A stretch of 64,000 nucleotides of DNA from Microbulbifer variabilis (GCF_023716485.1 NZ_CP092418.1:4687001-4751000); one strand, 5' to 3'; counted from the first letter of the stretch, positions 7,989 to 19,169 are shown. Program-made: numbers and translations. Notes: a model not told the origin generated them from the sequence alone.

Positions 7989-10343
7989 ATGCTGGATATC
8001 AACGCTCGCATCGCAGAAGAACTCAACGTACGCTCCCAACAGGTAACTGCCGCAGTATCCCTGCTGGACGAAGGCGCCACGGTGCCCTTTATTGCCCGCT
8101 ACCGGAAAGAAGTAACGGGAGCTTTAGACGACACCCAACTGCGCACACTGGAAGAGCGCCTGCGCTACCTGCGCGAACTGGAAGAGCGCCGCGCAGCCAT
8201 CCTCAAGAGTATTGATGAACAGGGCAAACTCACCGCAGAATTAGCGCAGCAAATCAACGGTGCCGACACCAAGAACCGCCTCGAAGATCTCTACCTGCCC
8301 TACAAACCCAAACGTCGTACCAAAGGGCAGATCGCCATCGAAGCGGGCCTCGAACCTCTCGCCGACGCCCTGATTAACGATCCATCCCTCGATCCCGCCG
8401 CAGAAGCGCAGCAATACCTCAACACCGATCATGAAGACGCCTCCTTACAGGTAAAAGACATCAAGGCCGCCCTCGACGGGGCCAAATTTATCCTGATGGA
8501 ACGCTTTGCCGAAGATGCCGAACTGCTGGGTAAACTGCGAGACTTCCTCAAGCGCGATGGCCAGGTTAAATCCAAGCTGCTCGACGGCAAAGAGGAAGAG
8601 GGAGCCAAATTCCGCGACTATTTCGAATACGCCGAGGACTGGTCCAAGGTGCCATCCCACCGCGCCCTGGCGATTTTCCGCGGCCGCAACGAGGGCATCC
8701 TCGCCATCAGTGTTGGATTACCAGAAGAGGAAGGTACTCCAGCCACCGCCAGCCATCCCTGTGAATCTATGATCGCTCGGCATTTCGATATCAGCGACGA
8801 AGGCCGCCCGGCGGACAAATGGCTCGGCGAAGTGGTGCGCTGGACCTGGCGTATCAAGCTGCTTACCGCGTTGGAAACTGACCTGTTGGGTGAGCTGCGC
8901 GAGAAAGCGGAAGAGGAAGCCATCAAGGTCTTCTCCCGCAATCTCAAAGATCTGCTGTTAGCCGCACCTGCCGGACACAAGGCCACTATCGGCCTGGACC
9001 CGGGACTGCGTACCGGTGTGAAAGTTGCAGTGGTAGATGCCACCGGCAAAATACTGGACCACACCGCCATCTTCCCCAATCCGCCGCAAAACCGTCATCA
9101 GGAATCCGCCGCGGTTATTGCCGCCCTGTGTAATAAATACAATGTAGGCTTGATCGCGATCGGCAACGGCACAGCCAGTCGCGAGACCGATAAATTTGTC
9201 GGTGAGACCATTAAGCAATACAAATTAAATGCGCAAAAGGTGGTGGTAAACGAGGCAGGCGCCTCCGTGTACTCCGCTTCCGAATTCGCCGCGCGGGAAT
9301 TTCCCGATCTGGATGTCACCATCCGTGGCGCCATCTCTATTGCCCGTCGCCTGCAAGACCCGCTGGCTGAGCTGGTAAAAATCGAGCCTAAATCCATTGG
9401 TGTCGGCCAGTATCAGCATGACGTTTCACAGACTCAGCTGGCGCGTTCCCTCGACGCTGTAGTAGAGGACTGTGTAAACGGTGTCGGTGCCGAATTGAAC
9501 TCTGCCTCAGCGCCACTGTTGGCCAAGGTTTCCGGCCTGACTGCCTCCATCGCCAGCAATATCGTCAGCTACCGCGATCAACACGGCGCCTTTAAAAACC
9601 GCAAACAGCTGATGGAAGTACCGCGCCTGGGGCCCAAAGCCTTTGAGCAAGCCGCCGGCTTCCTGCGAATTAATAACGGTGAAAACCCGCTGGATAAATC
9701 CGGGGTACACCCCGAATCCTATATCGTGGTGAAACGCATCGCCGAGAAAAACGACCGCGAGATCAACAGCCTGATCGGCGACTCCGCCTTCCTGCGCCGC
9801 CTCAACCCGGCAGATTACACCGATGAAAAATTCGGTGTGCCCACCGTTACCGATATCATCGCCGAGCTGGAAAAACCCGGCCGCGACCCACGCCCTGAAT
9901 TCCGTACTGCGCGCTTCGAAGAGGGCGTTGAGGAAATCAAAGACCTGCGCCCGGCCATGGTGTTGGAAGGCACTGTTACCAACGTCACCAACTTCGGTGC
10001 GTTTGTGGATATCGGCGTGCACCAGGACGGACTGGTCCATATCTCCGCGCTTTCAGAAAAGTTCGTGAAAGATCCCCACGAGGTGGTTAAAGCCGGCGAT
10101 ATCGTCAAAGTGAAAGTGATGGAAGTGGATGTCGCACGCAAGCGCATCGGTCTTTCCATGCGCCTATCCGACGAGCCCGGCGAGCAGGGCAGCGGCGGTA
10201 TCAACAAAGGCGACCAGCGTGAAAACCGCCAGGCCCAGCGCTATAACAAGCAGCAGGGCAATCGGCAGCAAAAGGGCAGCCAAGGGAATAGCCGTGGCAG
10301 CATGGGCGATCTGTTAATGGCGGCAATGAAGAATAAAAAATAA
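7989..10343 (+). CDS. tex: Tex-family S1 RNA-binding transcription accessory protein
   Basis: 784 residues, the standard Tex length. In order: N-terminal helical Tex domain, a YqgF/RuvC-like nuclease-fold domain starting at [13 protein letters not shown] (about residue 335), helix-hairpin-helix repeats (VNGVGAELN and [16 protein letters not shown], about 500-560), and an S1 RNA-binding domain ([16 protein letters not shown], about 658-730). A Gln/Asn/Lys-rich tail follows. Tex binds nucleic acid and is linked to transcription and stress tolerance. The ribosome site before the ATG at 7989 is weak. The gene is followed directly by a strong terminator and stands alone. Confidence 0.95.
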   Translation: MLDINARIAEELNVRSQQVTAAVSLLDEGATVPFIARYRKEVTGALDDTQLRTLEERLRYLRELEERRAAILKSIDEQGKLTAELAQQINGADTKNRLEDLYLPYKPKRRTKGQIAIEAGLEPLADALINDPSLDPAAEAQQYLNTDHEDASLQVKDIKAALDGAKFILMERFAEDAELLGKLRDFLKRDGQVKSKLLDGKEEEGAKFRDYFEYAEDWSKVPSHRALAIFRGRNEGILAISVGLPEEEGTPATASHPCESMIARHFDISDEGRPADKWLGEVVRWTWRIKLLTALETDLLGELREKAEEEAIKVFSRNLKDLLLAAPAGHKATIGLDPGLRTGVKVAVVDATGKILDHTAIFPNPPQNRHQESAAVIAALCNKYNVGLIAIGNGTASRETDKFVGETIKQYKLNAQKVVVNEAGASVYSASEFAAREFPDLDVTIRGAISIARRLQDPLAELVKIEPKSIGVGQYQHDVSQTQLARSLDAVVEDCVNGVGAELNSASAPLLAKVSGLTASIASNIVSYRDQHGAFKNRKQLMEVPRLGPKAFEQAAGFLRINNGENPLDKSGVHPESYIVVKRIAEKNDREINSLIGDSAFLRRLNPADYTDEKFGVPTVTDIIAELEKPGRDPRPEFRTARFEEGVEEIKDLRPAMVLEGTVTNVTNFGAFVDIGVHQDGLVHISALSEKFVKDPHEVVKAGDIVKVKVMEVDVARKRIGLSMRLSDEPGEQGSGGINKGDQRENRQAQRYNKQQGNRQQKGSQGNSRGSMGDLLMAAMKNKK

Positions 10344-10357
10344 TACGGCGGACCAAC

Positions 10358-10391
10358 AAAAAAAGGGCGATCACCAGATCGCCTTTTTTTA
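10358..10391. terminator. Rho-independent terminator after tex, probably bidirectional
   Basis: GGCGATC (10366-10372), loop ACCA, GATCGCC (10377-10383), then seven T. An A run on the left flank would make it work for leftward transcription from rluA as well. Confidence 0.9.
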
Positions 10392-10434
10392 TTTAATGAA
10401 AAATCAAAGCCGGTTGTAAAACTAGCATTAACGA

Positions 10435-11100
10435 TTATTCAGCTGAGAAAGCCTCTGGTAATTCACTGGTAATACTCAGGCGCTCTTGCGTCTCCGGATG
10501 CACAAATTCCAAAGCACTGGCATGCAATAATAATCTCGGAGCCGCAGCTAGGGCTTCTGAGTGTGCATAGAATGGATCACCCAATATCGGGTGTCCCATC
10601 GCCTGCATATGCACCCGCAGCTGATGGGAACGGCCTGTAACCGGCAAGAGGCGCAGTAAGCTGCTGTCTGCTGTACTAGATATTTTTTCCCAACGCGTGA
10701 GAGAGGGCTTACCCACCTCATGATCCACTTTTTGTTTTGGCCTGTTTGGCCAGTCACAAATCAGAGGCAGATCCACCTCACCTGAGTCTGCAGTAGGTAT
10801 CCCCCACACTCTGGCAATATAGGTTTTATCGACCTTGCGATTTTGAAAGAGTGTGCTGAGTTTGCGGTGAACTTCCGGGCTCCGCGCCATTACCAACAGG
10901 CCCGAAGTATCCATATCCAGGCGGTGCACTATCAGTGCTTCCGGGTATTTTTTTTGTACCCTGCTTGCCAGACTATCTTTATGGGCCGGGTCTCTGCCAG
11001 GCACACTGAGGAGACCGCTGGGTTTATTTAAAATTAGAAAGGAGGAATCCTGATAAATGACCGATGAAAAAGGCTCGGTTGGTGGGCAATATTTACGCAT
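10435..11100 (-). CDS. rluA: RluA-family pseudouridine synthase (tRNA-U32 / 23S rRNA-U746 type)
   Basis: 221 residues, close to E. coli RluA (219). The catalytic motif HRLDMDTSGLLV (59-70) contains the nucleophile Asp62. The conserved opening LILNKPSGLLSVPGR (about 22-36) and the segment TGRSHQLRVHMQAMGHPILG place it in the short RluA branch without an S4 domain. It isomerises uridine to pseudouridine in tRNA position 32 and 23S rRNA position 746. It lies 69 bases after metF on the same strand and may be the last gene of that transcript. Confidence 0.88.
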   Translation of the reverse strand: MRKYCPPTEPFSSVIYQDSSFLILNKPSGLLSVPGRDPAHKDSLASRVQKKYPEALIVHRLDMDTSGLLVMARSPEVHRKLSTLFQNRKVDKTYIARVWGIPTADSGEVDLPLICDWPNRPKQKVDHEVGKPSLTRWEKISSTADSSLLRLLPVTGRSHQLRVHMQAMGHPILGDPFYAHSEALAAAPRLLLHASALEFVHPETQERLSITSELPEAFSAE

Positions 11101-11169
11101 TATTTAACTCTTACAACCTGCTAAATACTAATGCCCACACCCGGTGGCACTATAAAATATCAAGGAGGA

Positions 11170-12009
11170 CTAGCGAGCCTCAAGGCCCAGGTCCTTTAAA
11201 ATACTCTCTGAGGCACCAATCTGATTCATCGTATAAAAATGCAATCCTGGTGCGCCCCCCTCCAATAAGGTTTCACACAGGTCGGTAACTACTTCGAGAC
11301 CCAGCTTACGGATATCATCGGGGTCGCGATAACTTCCCATACGTTTTTTCAGCCAGCGCGGAATCTCTGCGCCGCAGTTACGCGAAAAACGCACTAAATT
11401 ATCGAAGTTAATAATTGGCATAATCCCCGGATAGATCGGTGCATCGATACCGGCTTTCTCACACTGATCTATGAAATAAAAATATGAATCCGGGTTATAG
11501 AAGTATTGAGTCAGGGCGCTATTCGCTCCCGCCTCAAACTTTCCTTTTAAATAGCGTATATCATCATCATAACTGTTGGACTCCGGATGAATTTCCGGAT
11601 AGGCGGCAACTTCCAGGTGGAAATGATCGTCAGTATGGCGGCGAATAAAAGCCACCAACTCATTCGCGTAGACCAGTTGCGCCACCGCACCCATTCCAGA
11701 GGGCATATCCCCGCGCAGGGCCACAATACGATTTACACCGGCCTCTTTATATATATCTAATAATCCGAGAATGATCTCTTCATTGTCTCCACCAAATGAC
11801 AGGTGCGGCGCGATGGAAATACCATCTTTGCGCATATTGGTAACAATATTGGCGGTAGTTTCACGTGTGGTACCACCGGCACCATAGGTAACTGAAAAGA
11901 ATTCGGGATTAAACGCCTGTAAAGCCTCGCGGGTTTTATACAGCTTAACGCGGCCTTCGGGGGTTTTGGGTGGGAAAAATTCGAAACTGATGCGAATGGG
12001 ATTTTTCAT
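11170..12009 (-). CDS. metF: 5,10-methylenetetrahydrofolate reductase
   Basis: 279 residues. The flavoprotein reduces methylene-THF to methyl-THF, the methyl donor for homocysteine remethylation. The opening ISFEFFPPKTPEG carries the catalytic Glu region, and a TIM-barrel core with VTYGAGGTTRE and VALRGDMP follows, as in bacterial MetF. The ATG at 12009 has GGAAA about 6 bases upstream. It follows ahcY by 61 bases, with a perfect hairpin between them, and its place fits a methyl-cycle operon under SahR. Confidence 0.96.
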   Translation of the reverse strand: MKNPIRISFEFFPPKTPEGRVKLYKTREALQAFNPEFFSVTYGAGGTTRETTANIVTNMRKDGISIAPHLSFGGDNEEIILGLLDIYKEAGVNRIVALRGDMPSGMGAVAQLVYANELVAFIRRHTDDHFHLEVAAYPEIHPESNSYDDDIRYLKGKFEAGANSALTQYFYNPDSYFYFIDQCEKAGIDAPIYPGIMPIINFDNLVRFSRNCGAEIPRWLKKRMGSYRDPDDIRKLGLEVVTDLCETLLEGGAPGLHFYTMNQIGASESILKDLGLEAR

Positions 12010-12035
12010 TATATTTTCCAGGCCCTCCGAAATTC

Positions 12036-12058
12036 AGATGCCGGCACAGCCGGCATCT
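12036..12058 (-). repeat. Perfect intercistronic hairpin between ahcY and metF
   Basis: AGATGCCGGC (12036-12045) pairs exactly with GCCGGCATCT (12049-12058) across a 3-base loop. Read leftward there is no U tract after it, so it may stabilise or process the message rather than terminate it. Confidence 0.7.
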
Positions 12059-12070
12059 TTTATGAGGGTA

Positions 12071-13447
12071 TTAATATTTATAGCTTTCGGGCTTATATGG
12101 ACCGTCGACAGAAACACCAATGTATTTGGCCTGCTCCTCGGTCATACGGGTAATTACTCCATCAAAACCTTCCACCATATAGCGCGCGACTTCCTCATCG
12201 AGGTGCTTGGGCAGTACCTTGACATAGAGTGCAGACACTTTTTGATCGGAGGCCAAGTCGGCAAACTTCTCTTCAAACAGGTGAATTTGCGCGAGAACCT
12301 GGTTGGCAAATGACCCATCCATAATACGGCTGGGGTGACCAGTGGCGTTGCCCAGGTTTACCAAACGGCCTTCGGACAACAACAGCAGGTGATCATTGGT
12401 TTCGCTATTGCGCACTATTTTATGCACCTGGGGCTTCACTTCTTGCCATTCCCAGTTCTCACGCATAAAGGCGGTATCGATTTCATTATCGAAGTGGCCA
12501 ATATTGGAAACTACAGCGCCGCTCTTCAGTGCCGCCAGCATATGCTTATCGCAGACATTGGCATTGCCGGTGGTGGTGACAATCAGGTCAGTATTGGCCA
12601 GCAGCTCTTTATTAATGCCTTCGGCGGTGCCGGTGTTAATACCATTAATGTAGGGAGAAACCAGCTCGAAACCATCCATACAGGCCTGCATGGCACAGAT
12701 GGGATCCACTTCAGAAACCTTTACGATCATGCCTTCCTGGCGCAGCGAAGCGGCGGAGCCTTTACCCACATCACCGTAACCGATAACCAGCGCTTTCTTA
12801 CCCGCCAGCAGGTGATCAGTGGCGCGCTTGATTGCATCGTTCAGGCTGTGACGACAACCGTATTTGTTGTCATTTTTGCTCTTGGTTACGGCGTCGTTGA
12901 CGTTGATCGCCGGAACTCTAAGGGTGCCTTCACGCAACATGTCCTGCAGGCGATGTACGCCGGTGGTGGTTTCTTCACTGATACCGTGGCAATTGTTCAG
13001 GACGGCGGGGTATTTACGGTGCAGCAGTTCGGTGAGGTCACCACCGTCGTCGAGAATCATATTCGGCTGCCAGCCGGCAACATCGGCACCCACGGTACGC
13101 TCTAAACACCACTCGTACTCTTCTTCCGTTTCACCCTTCCAGGCAAACACAGGAATTCCGCGTGCGGCGATCGCGGCAGCAGCGTGGTCCTGAGTGGAGA
13201 AAATATTACAGGAAGACCAACGTACTTCAGCACCCAGGGCAACCAGAGTTTCAATCAGTACTGCGGTCTGAATGGTCATATGGATACAGCCCATAATACG
13301 CGCACCGGCGAGAGGCTGTTCCGCGCGGTATTTCTCCCGCAGGGTCATCAGCGCCGGCATTTCACCTTCGGCAATTTCAATTTCACGGCGGCCCCACTCG
13401 GCCAGTGAGATGTCCGCGATCTTAAAGTCTTTAAATTCAGTGCTCAT
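12071..13447 (-). CDS. ahcY: Adenosylhomocysteinase (S-adenosyl-L-homocysteine hydrolase)
   Basis: 458 residues. It reversibly splits S-adenosylhomocysteine into adenosine and homocysteine, removing the product inhibitor of methyltransferases. The NAD-binding motif [12 protein letters not shown], the substrate-site segment [17 protein letters not shown] and the C-terminal PYKPESYKY are diagnostic. The start is not certain. ATG at 13447 (MSTEF) fits the family alignment but has no clear ribosome site. ATG at 13456 (MNQMSTEF) has GGA about 10 bases upstream. A GTG at 13486 is also in frame. It lies between metK and metF on the same strand. Confidence 0.96.
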   Translation of the reverse strand: MSTEFKDFKIADISLAEWGRREIEIAEGEMPALMTLREKYRAEQPLAGARIMGCIHMTIQTAVLIETLVALGAEVRWSSCNIFSTQDHAAAAIAARGIPVFAWKGETEEEYEWCLERTVGADVAGWQPNMILDDGGDLTELLHRKYPAVLNNCHGISEETTTGVHRLQDMLREGTLRVPAINVNDAVTKSKNDNKYGCRHSLNDAIKRATDHLLAGKKALVIGYGDVGKGSAASLRQEGMIVKVSEVDPICAMQACMDGFELVSPYINGINTGTAEGINKELLANTDLIVTTTGNANVCDKHMLAALKSGAVVSNIGHFDNEIDTAFMRENWEWQEVKPQVHKIVRNSETNDHLLLLSEGRLVNLGNATGHPSRIMDGSFANQVLAQIHLFEEKFADLASDQKVSALYVKVLPKHLDEEVARYMVEGFDGVITRMTEEQAKYIGVSVDGPYKPESYKY

Positions 13448-13491
13448 TTGATTCATTCTTTTGAGTTCCAGTAATGTTCTTTTCACTCACT

Positions 13492-13509
13492 GAGGCGCCA
13501 CGGCGCCTC
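13492..13509 (-). repeat. Perfect GC-rich hairpin between metK and ahcY
   Basis: GAGGCGCC (13492-13499) pairs with GGCGCCTC (13502-13509). No U tract follows in the leftward direction. It does not match the conserved core of a SAH riboswitch as I remember it. Confidence 0.65.
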
Positions 13510-13551
13510 CTGATAGCGACTCACGATATGGAGCCGCGTTTATCCAGTAGA

Positions 13552-14772
13552 TTACAAGCCCGCCTGCGCACGCAGCGCATCGACCTTGTCAGTCTTCTCC
13601 CAGGGGAAGGCGGTGAAAGTTTCGCTGCGCGCTTGGCCGTTGCCATCCACCCAGTTATAGGTGTGGGTAAAGGGATCGCGGCCAAAGTGGCCGTAGGCTG
13701 CAGTCAGCTGATACATGGGGTGCAGCAGATCGAGGGATTTTGAAATGGCATAGGGGCGCAGATCGAAATTCTCGCGCACCAGCTCCACCAGTTTCTCTTC
13801 GGAAACCACGCCTGTGCCAAAGGTATTGATGGCAACCGAGGTAGGCTCGGCAACGCCGATGGCATAGGACACCTGAATTTCACAGCGCTTGGCCAGGCCT
13901 GCGGCGACAATATTCTTGGCCACATAGCGACCGGCATAGGCCGCAGAGCGGTCCACTTTGGACGGGTCCTTACCGGAGAAGGCACCGCCGCCATGGCGCG
14001 CAGAACCGCCGTAGGTATCCACGATAATTTTGCGCCCGGTCAGGCCACAGTCACCGACGGGGCCGCCAATCACAAAATTACCGGTAGGGTTAATATGAAA
14101 TTTGGTGTCCTTGTGTAGCCACTCTGTCGGCAGGGTATGGTGTACGATCAACTCCATCACCGCATCGCGCAGGTCGGCCTGGCTCACATCGGGATTGTGC
14201 TGGGTGGAGAGCACCACCGCATCGATAGCGCAGGGACGGCCCTGGTCGTCGTAGCGGAAAGTAAGCTGGCTCTTGGCATCCGGGCGCAACCAGGGCAGCA
14301 GGCCGGACTTACGCGCCTCAGCCTGACGCTCCACCAAGCGGTGGGAATAATAGATAGGCGCCGGCATAAAAGTCGGTGTTTCATTGGTGGCGTAGCCAAA
14401 CATCAGGCCCTGGTCGCCAGCACCCTGGTCTTCCGGCTTGGCGCGGTCGACACCCTGGGCAATATCCAGGGATTGCTTGCCGATGACATTGATCACACCA
14501 CAGGTTTCCCCGTCGTAACCCACGTCGGAGGAGGTGTAGCCGATATCGGTAATCACCTTGCGCACCAATTCCTCCAGATCAACCCAGGCGGAGGTGGAGA
14601 TTTCCCCGGCAATAACCGCGATACCGGTCTTTACCAGAGTTTCACAGGCAACGCGCGCCTGCTTGTCACGAGCCAACAGAGCATCCAATACCGCGTCGGA
14701 AATCTGGTCGGCGATTTTATCCGGGTGCCCTTCAGACACGGATTCCGAGGTAAACAGTTTGTATTCACTCAT
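13552..14772 (-). CDS. metK: S-adenosylmethionine synthetase
   Basis: 406 residues. It makes S-adenosylmethionine from methionine and ATP. The motifs [20 protein letters not shown] (ATP and methionine site), [14 protein letters not shown] and the glycine-rich [19 protein letters not shown] (P-loop-like) are all present. I start it at the ATG 14772, which has GGAGA about 7 bases upstream; the longer frame to 14811 adds 13 residues foreign to the family. It follows the SahR-like gene by 69 bases with a hairpin in between. Confidence 0.97.
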   Translation of the reverse strand: MSEYKLFTSESVSEGHPDKIADQISDAVLDALLARDKQARVACETLVKTGIAVIAGEISTSAWVDLEELVRKVITDIGYTSSDVGYDGETCGVINVIGKQSLDIAQGVDRAKPEDQGAGDQGLMFGYATNETPTFMPAPIYYSHRLVERQAEARKSGLLPWLRPDAKSQLTFRYDDQGRPCAIDAVVLSTQHNPDVSQADLRDAVMELIVHHTLPTEWLHKDTKFHINPTGNFVIGGPVGDCGLTGRKIIVDTYGGSARHGGGAFSGKDPSKVDRSAAYAGRYVAKNIVAAGLAKRCEIQVSYAIGVAEPTSVAINTFGTGVVSEEKLVELVRENFDLRPYAISKSLDLLHPMYQLTAAYGHFGRDPFTHTYNWVDGNGQARSETFTAFPWEKTDKVDALRAQAGL

Positions 14773-14820
14773 GTGAGAGTCTCCATGTGTTCCGCCGCGG
14801 GCGGTTAGCAAAATTCTGGG

Positions 14821-14846
14821 CCTGACAATCGACTGCAGTTGTCAGG
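14821..14846 (-). repeat. Hairpin at the sahR stop / metK leader
   Basis: CCTGACAA (14821-14828) pairs exactly with TTGTCAGG (14839-14846). The stem includes the stop codon of the upstream regulator gene (14842-14844). There is no U tract. Confidence 0.65.
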
Positions 14847-15798
14847 GTTTTACAAATTCTCTGATCTGAATCTGAAAGCCATTGCGCAGCGCACTGTAGA
14901 CACTGCGGCCGTCCCTTAAACCGGCAGTTTGTGCCCACTGGCTCAGCTGTTCGGGGGCAAATCCCAGCCATAGATCACCGCAGGCTTCCCGCGCCCAGTC
15001 CTGACCGTGCTCCTGTAGCTCTGCCACCAGTAACTGGCCACCACTTTTCAGCGCGCCTTGTAAGTCCTGGAAAATCTGTGCGGGGTCGGGGGTGTGGTGC
15101 AATACCATATTCACCACAACGCTGTCCGCACTGGCTGGGCGTGCCGCTGCAGCACGGGTGTCACCACAGACAAATTCGATATTGGCCAGGCCCTGCTCAT
15201 CGGCGAATGCCTGGGCGCGCTCCAACATAGCCGAGGACAGATCCAGCGCAGTGACTGTGGCAAAACGCAGGGATAACTCCTGTAGGAACTCCCCCTCACC
15301 GGGCCCCACCTCTAGGGCATGGCGGCCAGAGTTGAGCAGCTGTGCCACCTGCGGGCCATACACGCTGTAACTGGCGATCAACTCCTGCTGTTCACGAAAG
15401 CGATTGCCGTAGTCCGCAAAGAAGCGACGCGAGGCTTCGGCGCGCTCCTCCGAGATACGCGCCACCGATTGAGCCCGCGCGTCTGATAGCGGCAACTGGT
15501 CCAGGTTGGCGAACAGCTGAGCGAGCAGCGGTGTGCTGCCTGTGCGCCGGTAAAAGAGATTGTTACCCTCGCGGCGCTTGCTCACCAACCCCGCTTGGGC
15601 AAGCACCTTGAGGTGGTGACTCAGGGCCGGTTGGCGCAGATCAAAAATTCGGCAGAGTTCCAGCACGCTGTAGGAGTCCTGGCTAAGCAGGCGCAAAATC
15701 TCCAGGCGCAGGGGATCCCCCGCAGCTTTTAGGGTCGCCGCCAGTTGGGGAATTTCCGCGCCGGTGCCGGATTGAGAAATGGGCTGGATTTCAGACAT
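14842..15798 (-). CDS. sahR: SahR-like regulator: ArsR-type winged helix fused to a SAM-dependent methyltransferase fold
   Basis: 318 residues from the ATG at 15798; an in-frame GTG at 15819 with AGGG nearby is an alternative. The N-terminus (about 15-100) is an ArsR/SmtB winged helix (ELCRIFDLRQPALSHHLKVL is the recognition region) without the usual metal-binding Cys motif. The C-terminus (about 150-300) is a class I methyltransferase fold with EVGPGEGEF as the SAM/SAH-binding motif. Fused proteins of this kind next to metK are known as SahR in Proteobacteria, where they repress methyl-cycle genes and respond to S-adenosylhomocysteine. Its position ahead of metK-ahcY-metF and the palindrome beside its start support that role; it may sense SAH rather than methylate anything. 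Confidence 0.85.
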   Translation of the reverse strand: MSEIQPISQSGTGAEIPQLAATLKAAGDPLRLEILRLLSQDSYSVLELCRIFDLRQPALSHHLKVLAQAGLVSKRREGNNLFYRRTGSTPLLAQLFANLDQLPLSDARAQSVARISEERAEASRRFFADYGNRFREQQELIASYSVYGPQVAQLLNSGRHALEVGPGEGEFLQELSLRFATVTALDLSSAMLERAQAFADEQGLANIEFVCGDTRAAAARPASADSVVVNMVLHHTPDPAQIFQDLQGALKSGGQLLVAELQEHGQDWAREACGDLWLGFAPEQLSQWAQTAGLRDGRSVYSALRNGFQIQIREFVKP

Positions 15799-15826
15799 GC
15801 GGACGAGTCTATCAGGCACACCACCC

Positions 15827-15872
15827 TATATCAAAGAACTTTGATATAGCTTTATAAAATTATTTTGATGTA
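15827..15872 (-). promoter_or_regulatory. Candidate SahR operator: perfect palindrome plus an imperfect second copy
   Basis: Arms TATATCAAAG (15827-15836) and CTTTGATATA (15839-15848) are exact reverse complements with a 2-bp spacer. A weaker copy is centred 24 bp away at 15861.5; its right half TTTTGATGTA (15863-15872) matches 8 of 10. The pair lies 29 bp upstream of the sahR ATG, where repressor binding would block the sahR-metK-ahcY-metF transcript. The site is in the gap shared with divergent tkt, so it could also influence that gene. Confidence 0.7.
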
Positions 15873-16053
15873 GGTGCTTATGGCCACCATCAGCACATAA
15901 ACCTGGGCAATTGTTGCTTCACTTAATAGCAATTTTCCTCCGCAAGCCTTTGCGTGAGACACACCTTTACGGGAAAATACGCCCCCATTTTGTCGCTGCG
16001 GGAAGCGCCTGTAGAGCACCCCGCGGCCATCCGAAAATCAGAGAGTTCTTCCT

Positions 16054-18054
16054 ATGTCTTCTATTCCCTCTCGCACGGACAAGGCCAATGCTATTCGCGC
16101 CCTGTCTATGGACGCCGTCCAGAAAGCCAACAGCGGCCACCCCGGTGCGCCTATGGGTATGGCGGATATCGCCGAAGTGCTGTGGAATGACTACCTGAAG
16201 CACAATCCAGCCAACCCCGAGTGGGCCGACCGCGACCGCTTTGTGCTCTCCAACGGCCACGGCTCCATGCTGCTGTACTCGCTGCTGCACCTGTCCGGTT
16301 ACGACCTGCCGATCGAAGAGCTGAAAAATTTCCGCCAGATGCATTCCAAAACCCCGGGCCACCCGGAGTACGGTTATGCGCCGGGCGTAGAAACCACTAC
16401 CGGCCCTCTCGGCCAGGGTATTACCAATGCCGTTGGTATGGCATTGGCTGAAAAAGTATTGGCAGCACAGTTCAACCGTCCGGGTTACGAGCTGGTCGAC
16501 CACCACACCTATGTATTTATGGGTGACGGCTGTTTGATGGAAGGTGTTTCCCACGAGGCCTGCTCCCTGGCCGGCACCCTGGGCCTGGGCAAACTAATCG
16601 CCTTTTATGACGACAACGGCATTTCCATCGACGGAGAAGTAGAAGGCTGGTTTACCGACGACACGCCCAAGCGCTTTGAATCCTATGGCTGGCACGTAAT
16701 CCCCAATGTGGATGGCCACGACGCCACCGCCATTAAAGCCGCCATCGAAGAGGCCCGCGCGAACAGCGATAAGCCAACCATTATTTGTTGTAAAACCGTG
16801 ATCGGCTTCGGCTCCCCCAACAAGCAGGGCCGCGAGGAGTGCCATGGCGCACCTCTGGGTGACGATGAAATCTCCCTGGTACGCGAAACCCTCGGCTGGG
16901 CCCACGCCCCCTTCGAAATCCCCGCGGAGATCTATGCCGACTGGGACGCCAAACCCAAGGGTGAAGCCCAGGAAGACGAGTGGAAAGACATTTTCGCCGA
17001 CTACCGCGAAGAGTTCCCCGAGCTGGCTGCCGAATTCGAGCGCCGTATGCGCGGCGAACTGCCCGCAGACTTTTTTGCAAAGGCCGATGACTATATTCAG
17101 CAGTGCCAGGACGATGCGCAGAAAATCGCCTCGCGCAAGGCGAGCCAGAATGCACTGAACGCCTACGGTCCGCTGCTGCCTGATTTCCTCGGTGGTTCCG
17201 CCGACCTGGCTGGCTCCAACCTCACCATCTGGTCCGGCTCCAAGGGCGTCAGTGCCGAAGATGCCTCCGGCAACTACGTCTACTACGGCGTGCGTGAGTT
17301 CGGCATGAGCGCCATGATGAACGGCATCGCCCTGCACGGCGGTTTCGTCCCCTATGGCGCCACTTTCCTGATGTTTATGGAATACGCCCGCAACGCCGTG
17401 CGCATGGCCGCACTGATGAAGCAGCGCGTGATCTTTGTCTACACCCACGACTCCATTGGCCTTGGTGAAGATGGACCCACTCATCAGCCGGTTGAGCAGC
17501 TGAGTGCTTTGCGCTCTACCCCCAATCTACACACCTGGCGCCCCTGCGATGCCACCGAATCCGCAGTGAGCTGGAAAATGGCTATCGCACGTAAAAATGG
17601 CCCCAGCACCCTGGTGTTCAGCCGTCAGGGCCTGGCGCCGCAACCGCGCAATGCCGCACAGCTGGCCCAGGTAGAGAAGGGCGGCTATGTACTGTCCGAC
17701 TGCGACGGCACCCCGGAAGCGATCATTATCGCCACCGGCTCTGAGGTGGAGCTGGCCATGGCCGCCCAAGAAAAGCTCGCGGGCAAGAAGGTGCGTGTGG
17801 TCTCCATGCCCTGCGCCGAAGCCTTTATGGAGCAGGACGAGTCCTACCGCGAATCGGTACTGCCCTCCGCCGTGCGCGCACGCGTGGCCGTAGAGGCCAG
17901 CCACCAGGATTACTGGTATAAGTTCGTCGGCTTTGACGGCGCCATTATCGGCATGAGCAGCTTCGGTGAGTCCGCCCCCGGCGGCGAGCTGATGCACCAC
18001 TTCGGTTTCACCGTGGAAAATGTGGTGGAAACCGTCGAGAAAGTGCTGAACTAA
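16054..18054 (+). CDS. tkt: Transketolase
   Basis: 666 residues, full length. It moves two-carbon units between sugar phosphates in the pentose phosphate pathway using thiamine diphosphate. The N-terminal TPP domain has GPLGQGI and the metal/TPP motif [13 protein letters not shown]. The central domain has the [17 protein letters not shown] segment, and the C-terminal domain ends with [17 protein letters not shown]. It is divergent from the SahR-like gene and 89 bases before epd, the same order as in Pseudomonas. Confidence 0.97.
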   Translation: MSSIPSRTDKANAIRALSMDAVQKANSGHPGAPMGMADIAEVLWNDYLKHNPANPEWADRDRFVLSNGHGSMLLYSLLHLSGYDLPIEELKNFRQMHSKTPGHPEYGYAPGVETTTGPLGQGITNAVGMALAEKVLAAQFNRPGYELVDHHTYVFMGDGCLMEGVSHEACSLAGTLGLGKLIAFYDDNGISIDGEVEGWFTDDTPKRFESYGWHVIPNVDGHDATAIKAAIEEARANSDKPTIICCKTVIGFGSPNKQGREECHGAPLGDDEISLVRETLGWAHAPFEIPAEIYADWDAKPKGEAQEDEWKDIFADYREEFPELAAEFERRMRGELPADFFAKADDYIQQCQDDAQKIASRKASQNALNAYGPLLPDFLGGSADLAGSNLTIWSGSKGVSAEDASGNYVYYGVREFGMSAMMNGIALHGGFVPYGATFLMFMEYARNAVRMAALMKQRVIFVYTHDSIGLGEDGPTHQPVEQLSALRSTPNLHTWRPCDATESAVSWKMAIARKNGPSTLVFSRQGLAPQPRNAAQLAQVEKGGYVLSDCDGTPEAIIIATGSEVELAMAAQEKLAGKKVRVVSMPCAEAFMEQDESYRESVLPSAVRARVAVEASHQDYWYKFVGFDGAIIGMSSFGESAPGGELMHHFGFTVENVVETVEKVLN

Positions 18055-18143
18055 TTTCAGCACTCTAGCCGGGCGCCCCTTGCACACAATATCGCGAGGG
18101 GCGTCTCGGCTACGCCTTCAATTCCTATCCGGCATGTACCGCT

Positions 18144-19169
18144 ATGACCACCCGACTCGCCATTAATGGCTATGGCCGTATCGGCCGCTCCGTTCTGCGC
18201 GCTCTGTACGAATCCGGCGCCCGCGATACCCTACAGATTGTCGCCATCAACGAGCTGGCAGACTGCGCTACCATCGGCCACCTTACCAAGTACGATTCGG
18301 TACACGGTCGCTTCGCCGGTGATGTCTCAGTGAAATATGACACACTAACAGTTAATGGCGATTCCATCGCAGTTACGCATTTCGAGCGTTTGGAAGACCT
18401 GAATTGGCGCGAAGAAAATGTCGATATTGTGCTGGAATGCACCGGTAGTTTTAAAGAGCGGCGCTGTGCCGAACTGCACCTGGCCGCAGGGGCAAAAAAA
18501 GTTTTATTCTCCCAGCCCGCCAGCCGCGATGTGGATGCCACCATTGTTTATGGGGTTAACGATCACACCCTGAACGGCAATGAAACTATTATTTCTGCCG
18601 CCTCCTGCACCACCAATTGCAGCGTGCCGGTAATCGCAGCGCTCGACAAGGCGTTTGGTATAGAAGCGGGCGTGCTGACCACCATCCACTCCGCCATGAA
18701 CGATCAGCCGGTAAGCGATGCCTATCACCACACCGATTTAAGAAAAACACGCTCCGCCGTTACCTCAATTATTCCCGTCGACACCGCACTCGCCCGCGGC
18801 ATCGAGCGCATATTGCCGCACTTATTTGGAAAGTTCGAAGCCCAGGCTATGCGCGTACCCACTGTTAATGTCTCCGCTATTGATCTATCGGTTCAATTAC
18901 AAAAAGACGTAAGTCAAAGTGAGATCAACGCTTTACTAAAATCCGCAGCTGCGACCGAGTTTAAAGGCGTACTCGGCTTCACCGAAGAACCCCTCGCCTC
19001 CTGCGACTTTAATCACGACCCGCGCTCGGGAATTATTGATGCCAGTCAGACACGGGTTGCCGGCGGAAAATTAGTAAAGATATTGATTTGGTTTGATAAT
19101 GAGTGGGGGTTTGCGAATCGGATGTTGGATGTGGCCAGAGAATTAACCCAAAAGAATACCTCCCATTAA
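18144..19169 (+). CDS. epd: D-erythrose-4-phosphate dehydrogenase
   Basis: 341 residues. It oxidises erythrose 4-phosphate to 4-phosphoerythronate with NAD, the first step of the DXP-dependent pyridoxal phosphate route. The NAD fold begins [15 protein letters not shown], and the catalytic Cys is in [10 protein letters not shown] (about residue 155). The stretch [19 protein letters not shown] is the Epd signature that separates it from glyceraldehyde-3-phosphate dehydrogenases, and the C-terminal [14 protein letters not shown] is intact. In Pseudomonas pgk and fba follow; here an AT-rich lipoprotein gene on the other strand takes their place. Confidence 0.92.
   Translation: MTTRLAINGYGRIGRSVLRALYESGARDTLQIVAINELADCATIGHLTKYDSVHGRFAGDVSVKYDTLTVNGDSIAVTHFERLEDLNWREENVDIVLECTGSFKERRCAELHLAAGAKKVLFSQPASRDVDATIVYGVNDHTLNGNETIISAASCTTNCSVPVIAALDKAFGIEAGVLTTIHSAMNDQPVSDAYHHTDLRKTRSAVTSIIPVDTALARGIERILPHLFGKFEAQAMRVPTVNVSAIDLSVQLQKDVSQSEINALLKSAAATEFKGVLGFTEEPLASCDFNHDPRSGIIDASQTRVAGGKLVKILIWFDNEWGFANRMLDVARELTQKNTSH

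Noticed and set aside
13448..13551. SAH riboswitch before ahcY
   Set aside because: The gap has a simple perfect hairpin and lacks the conserved core sequence I would expect; a DNA operator at sahR explains regulation better. An Infernal scan against RF01057 would settle it.
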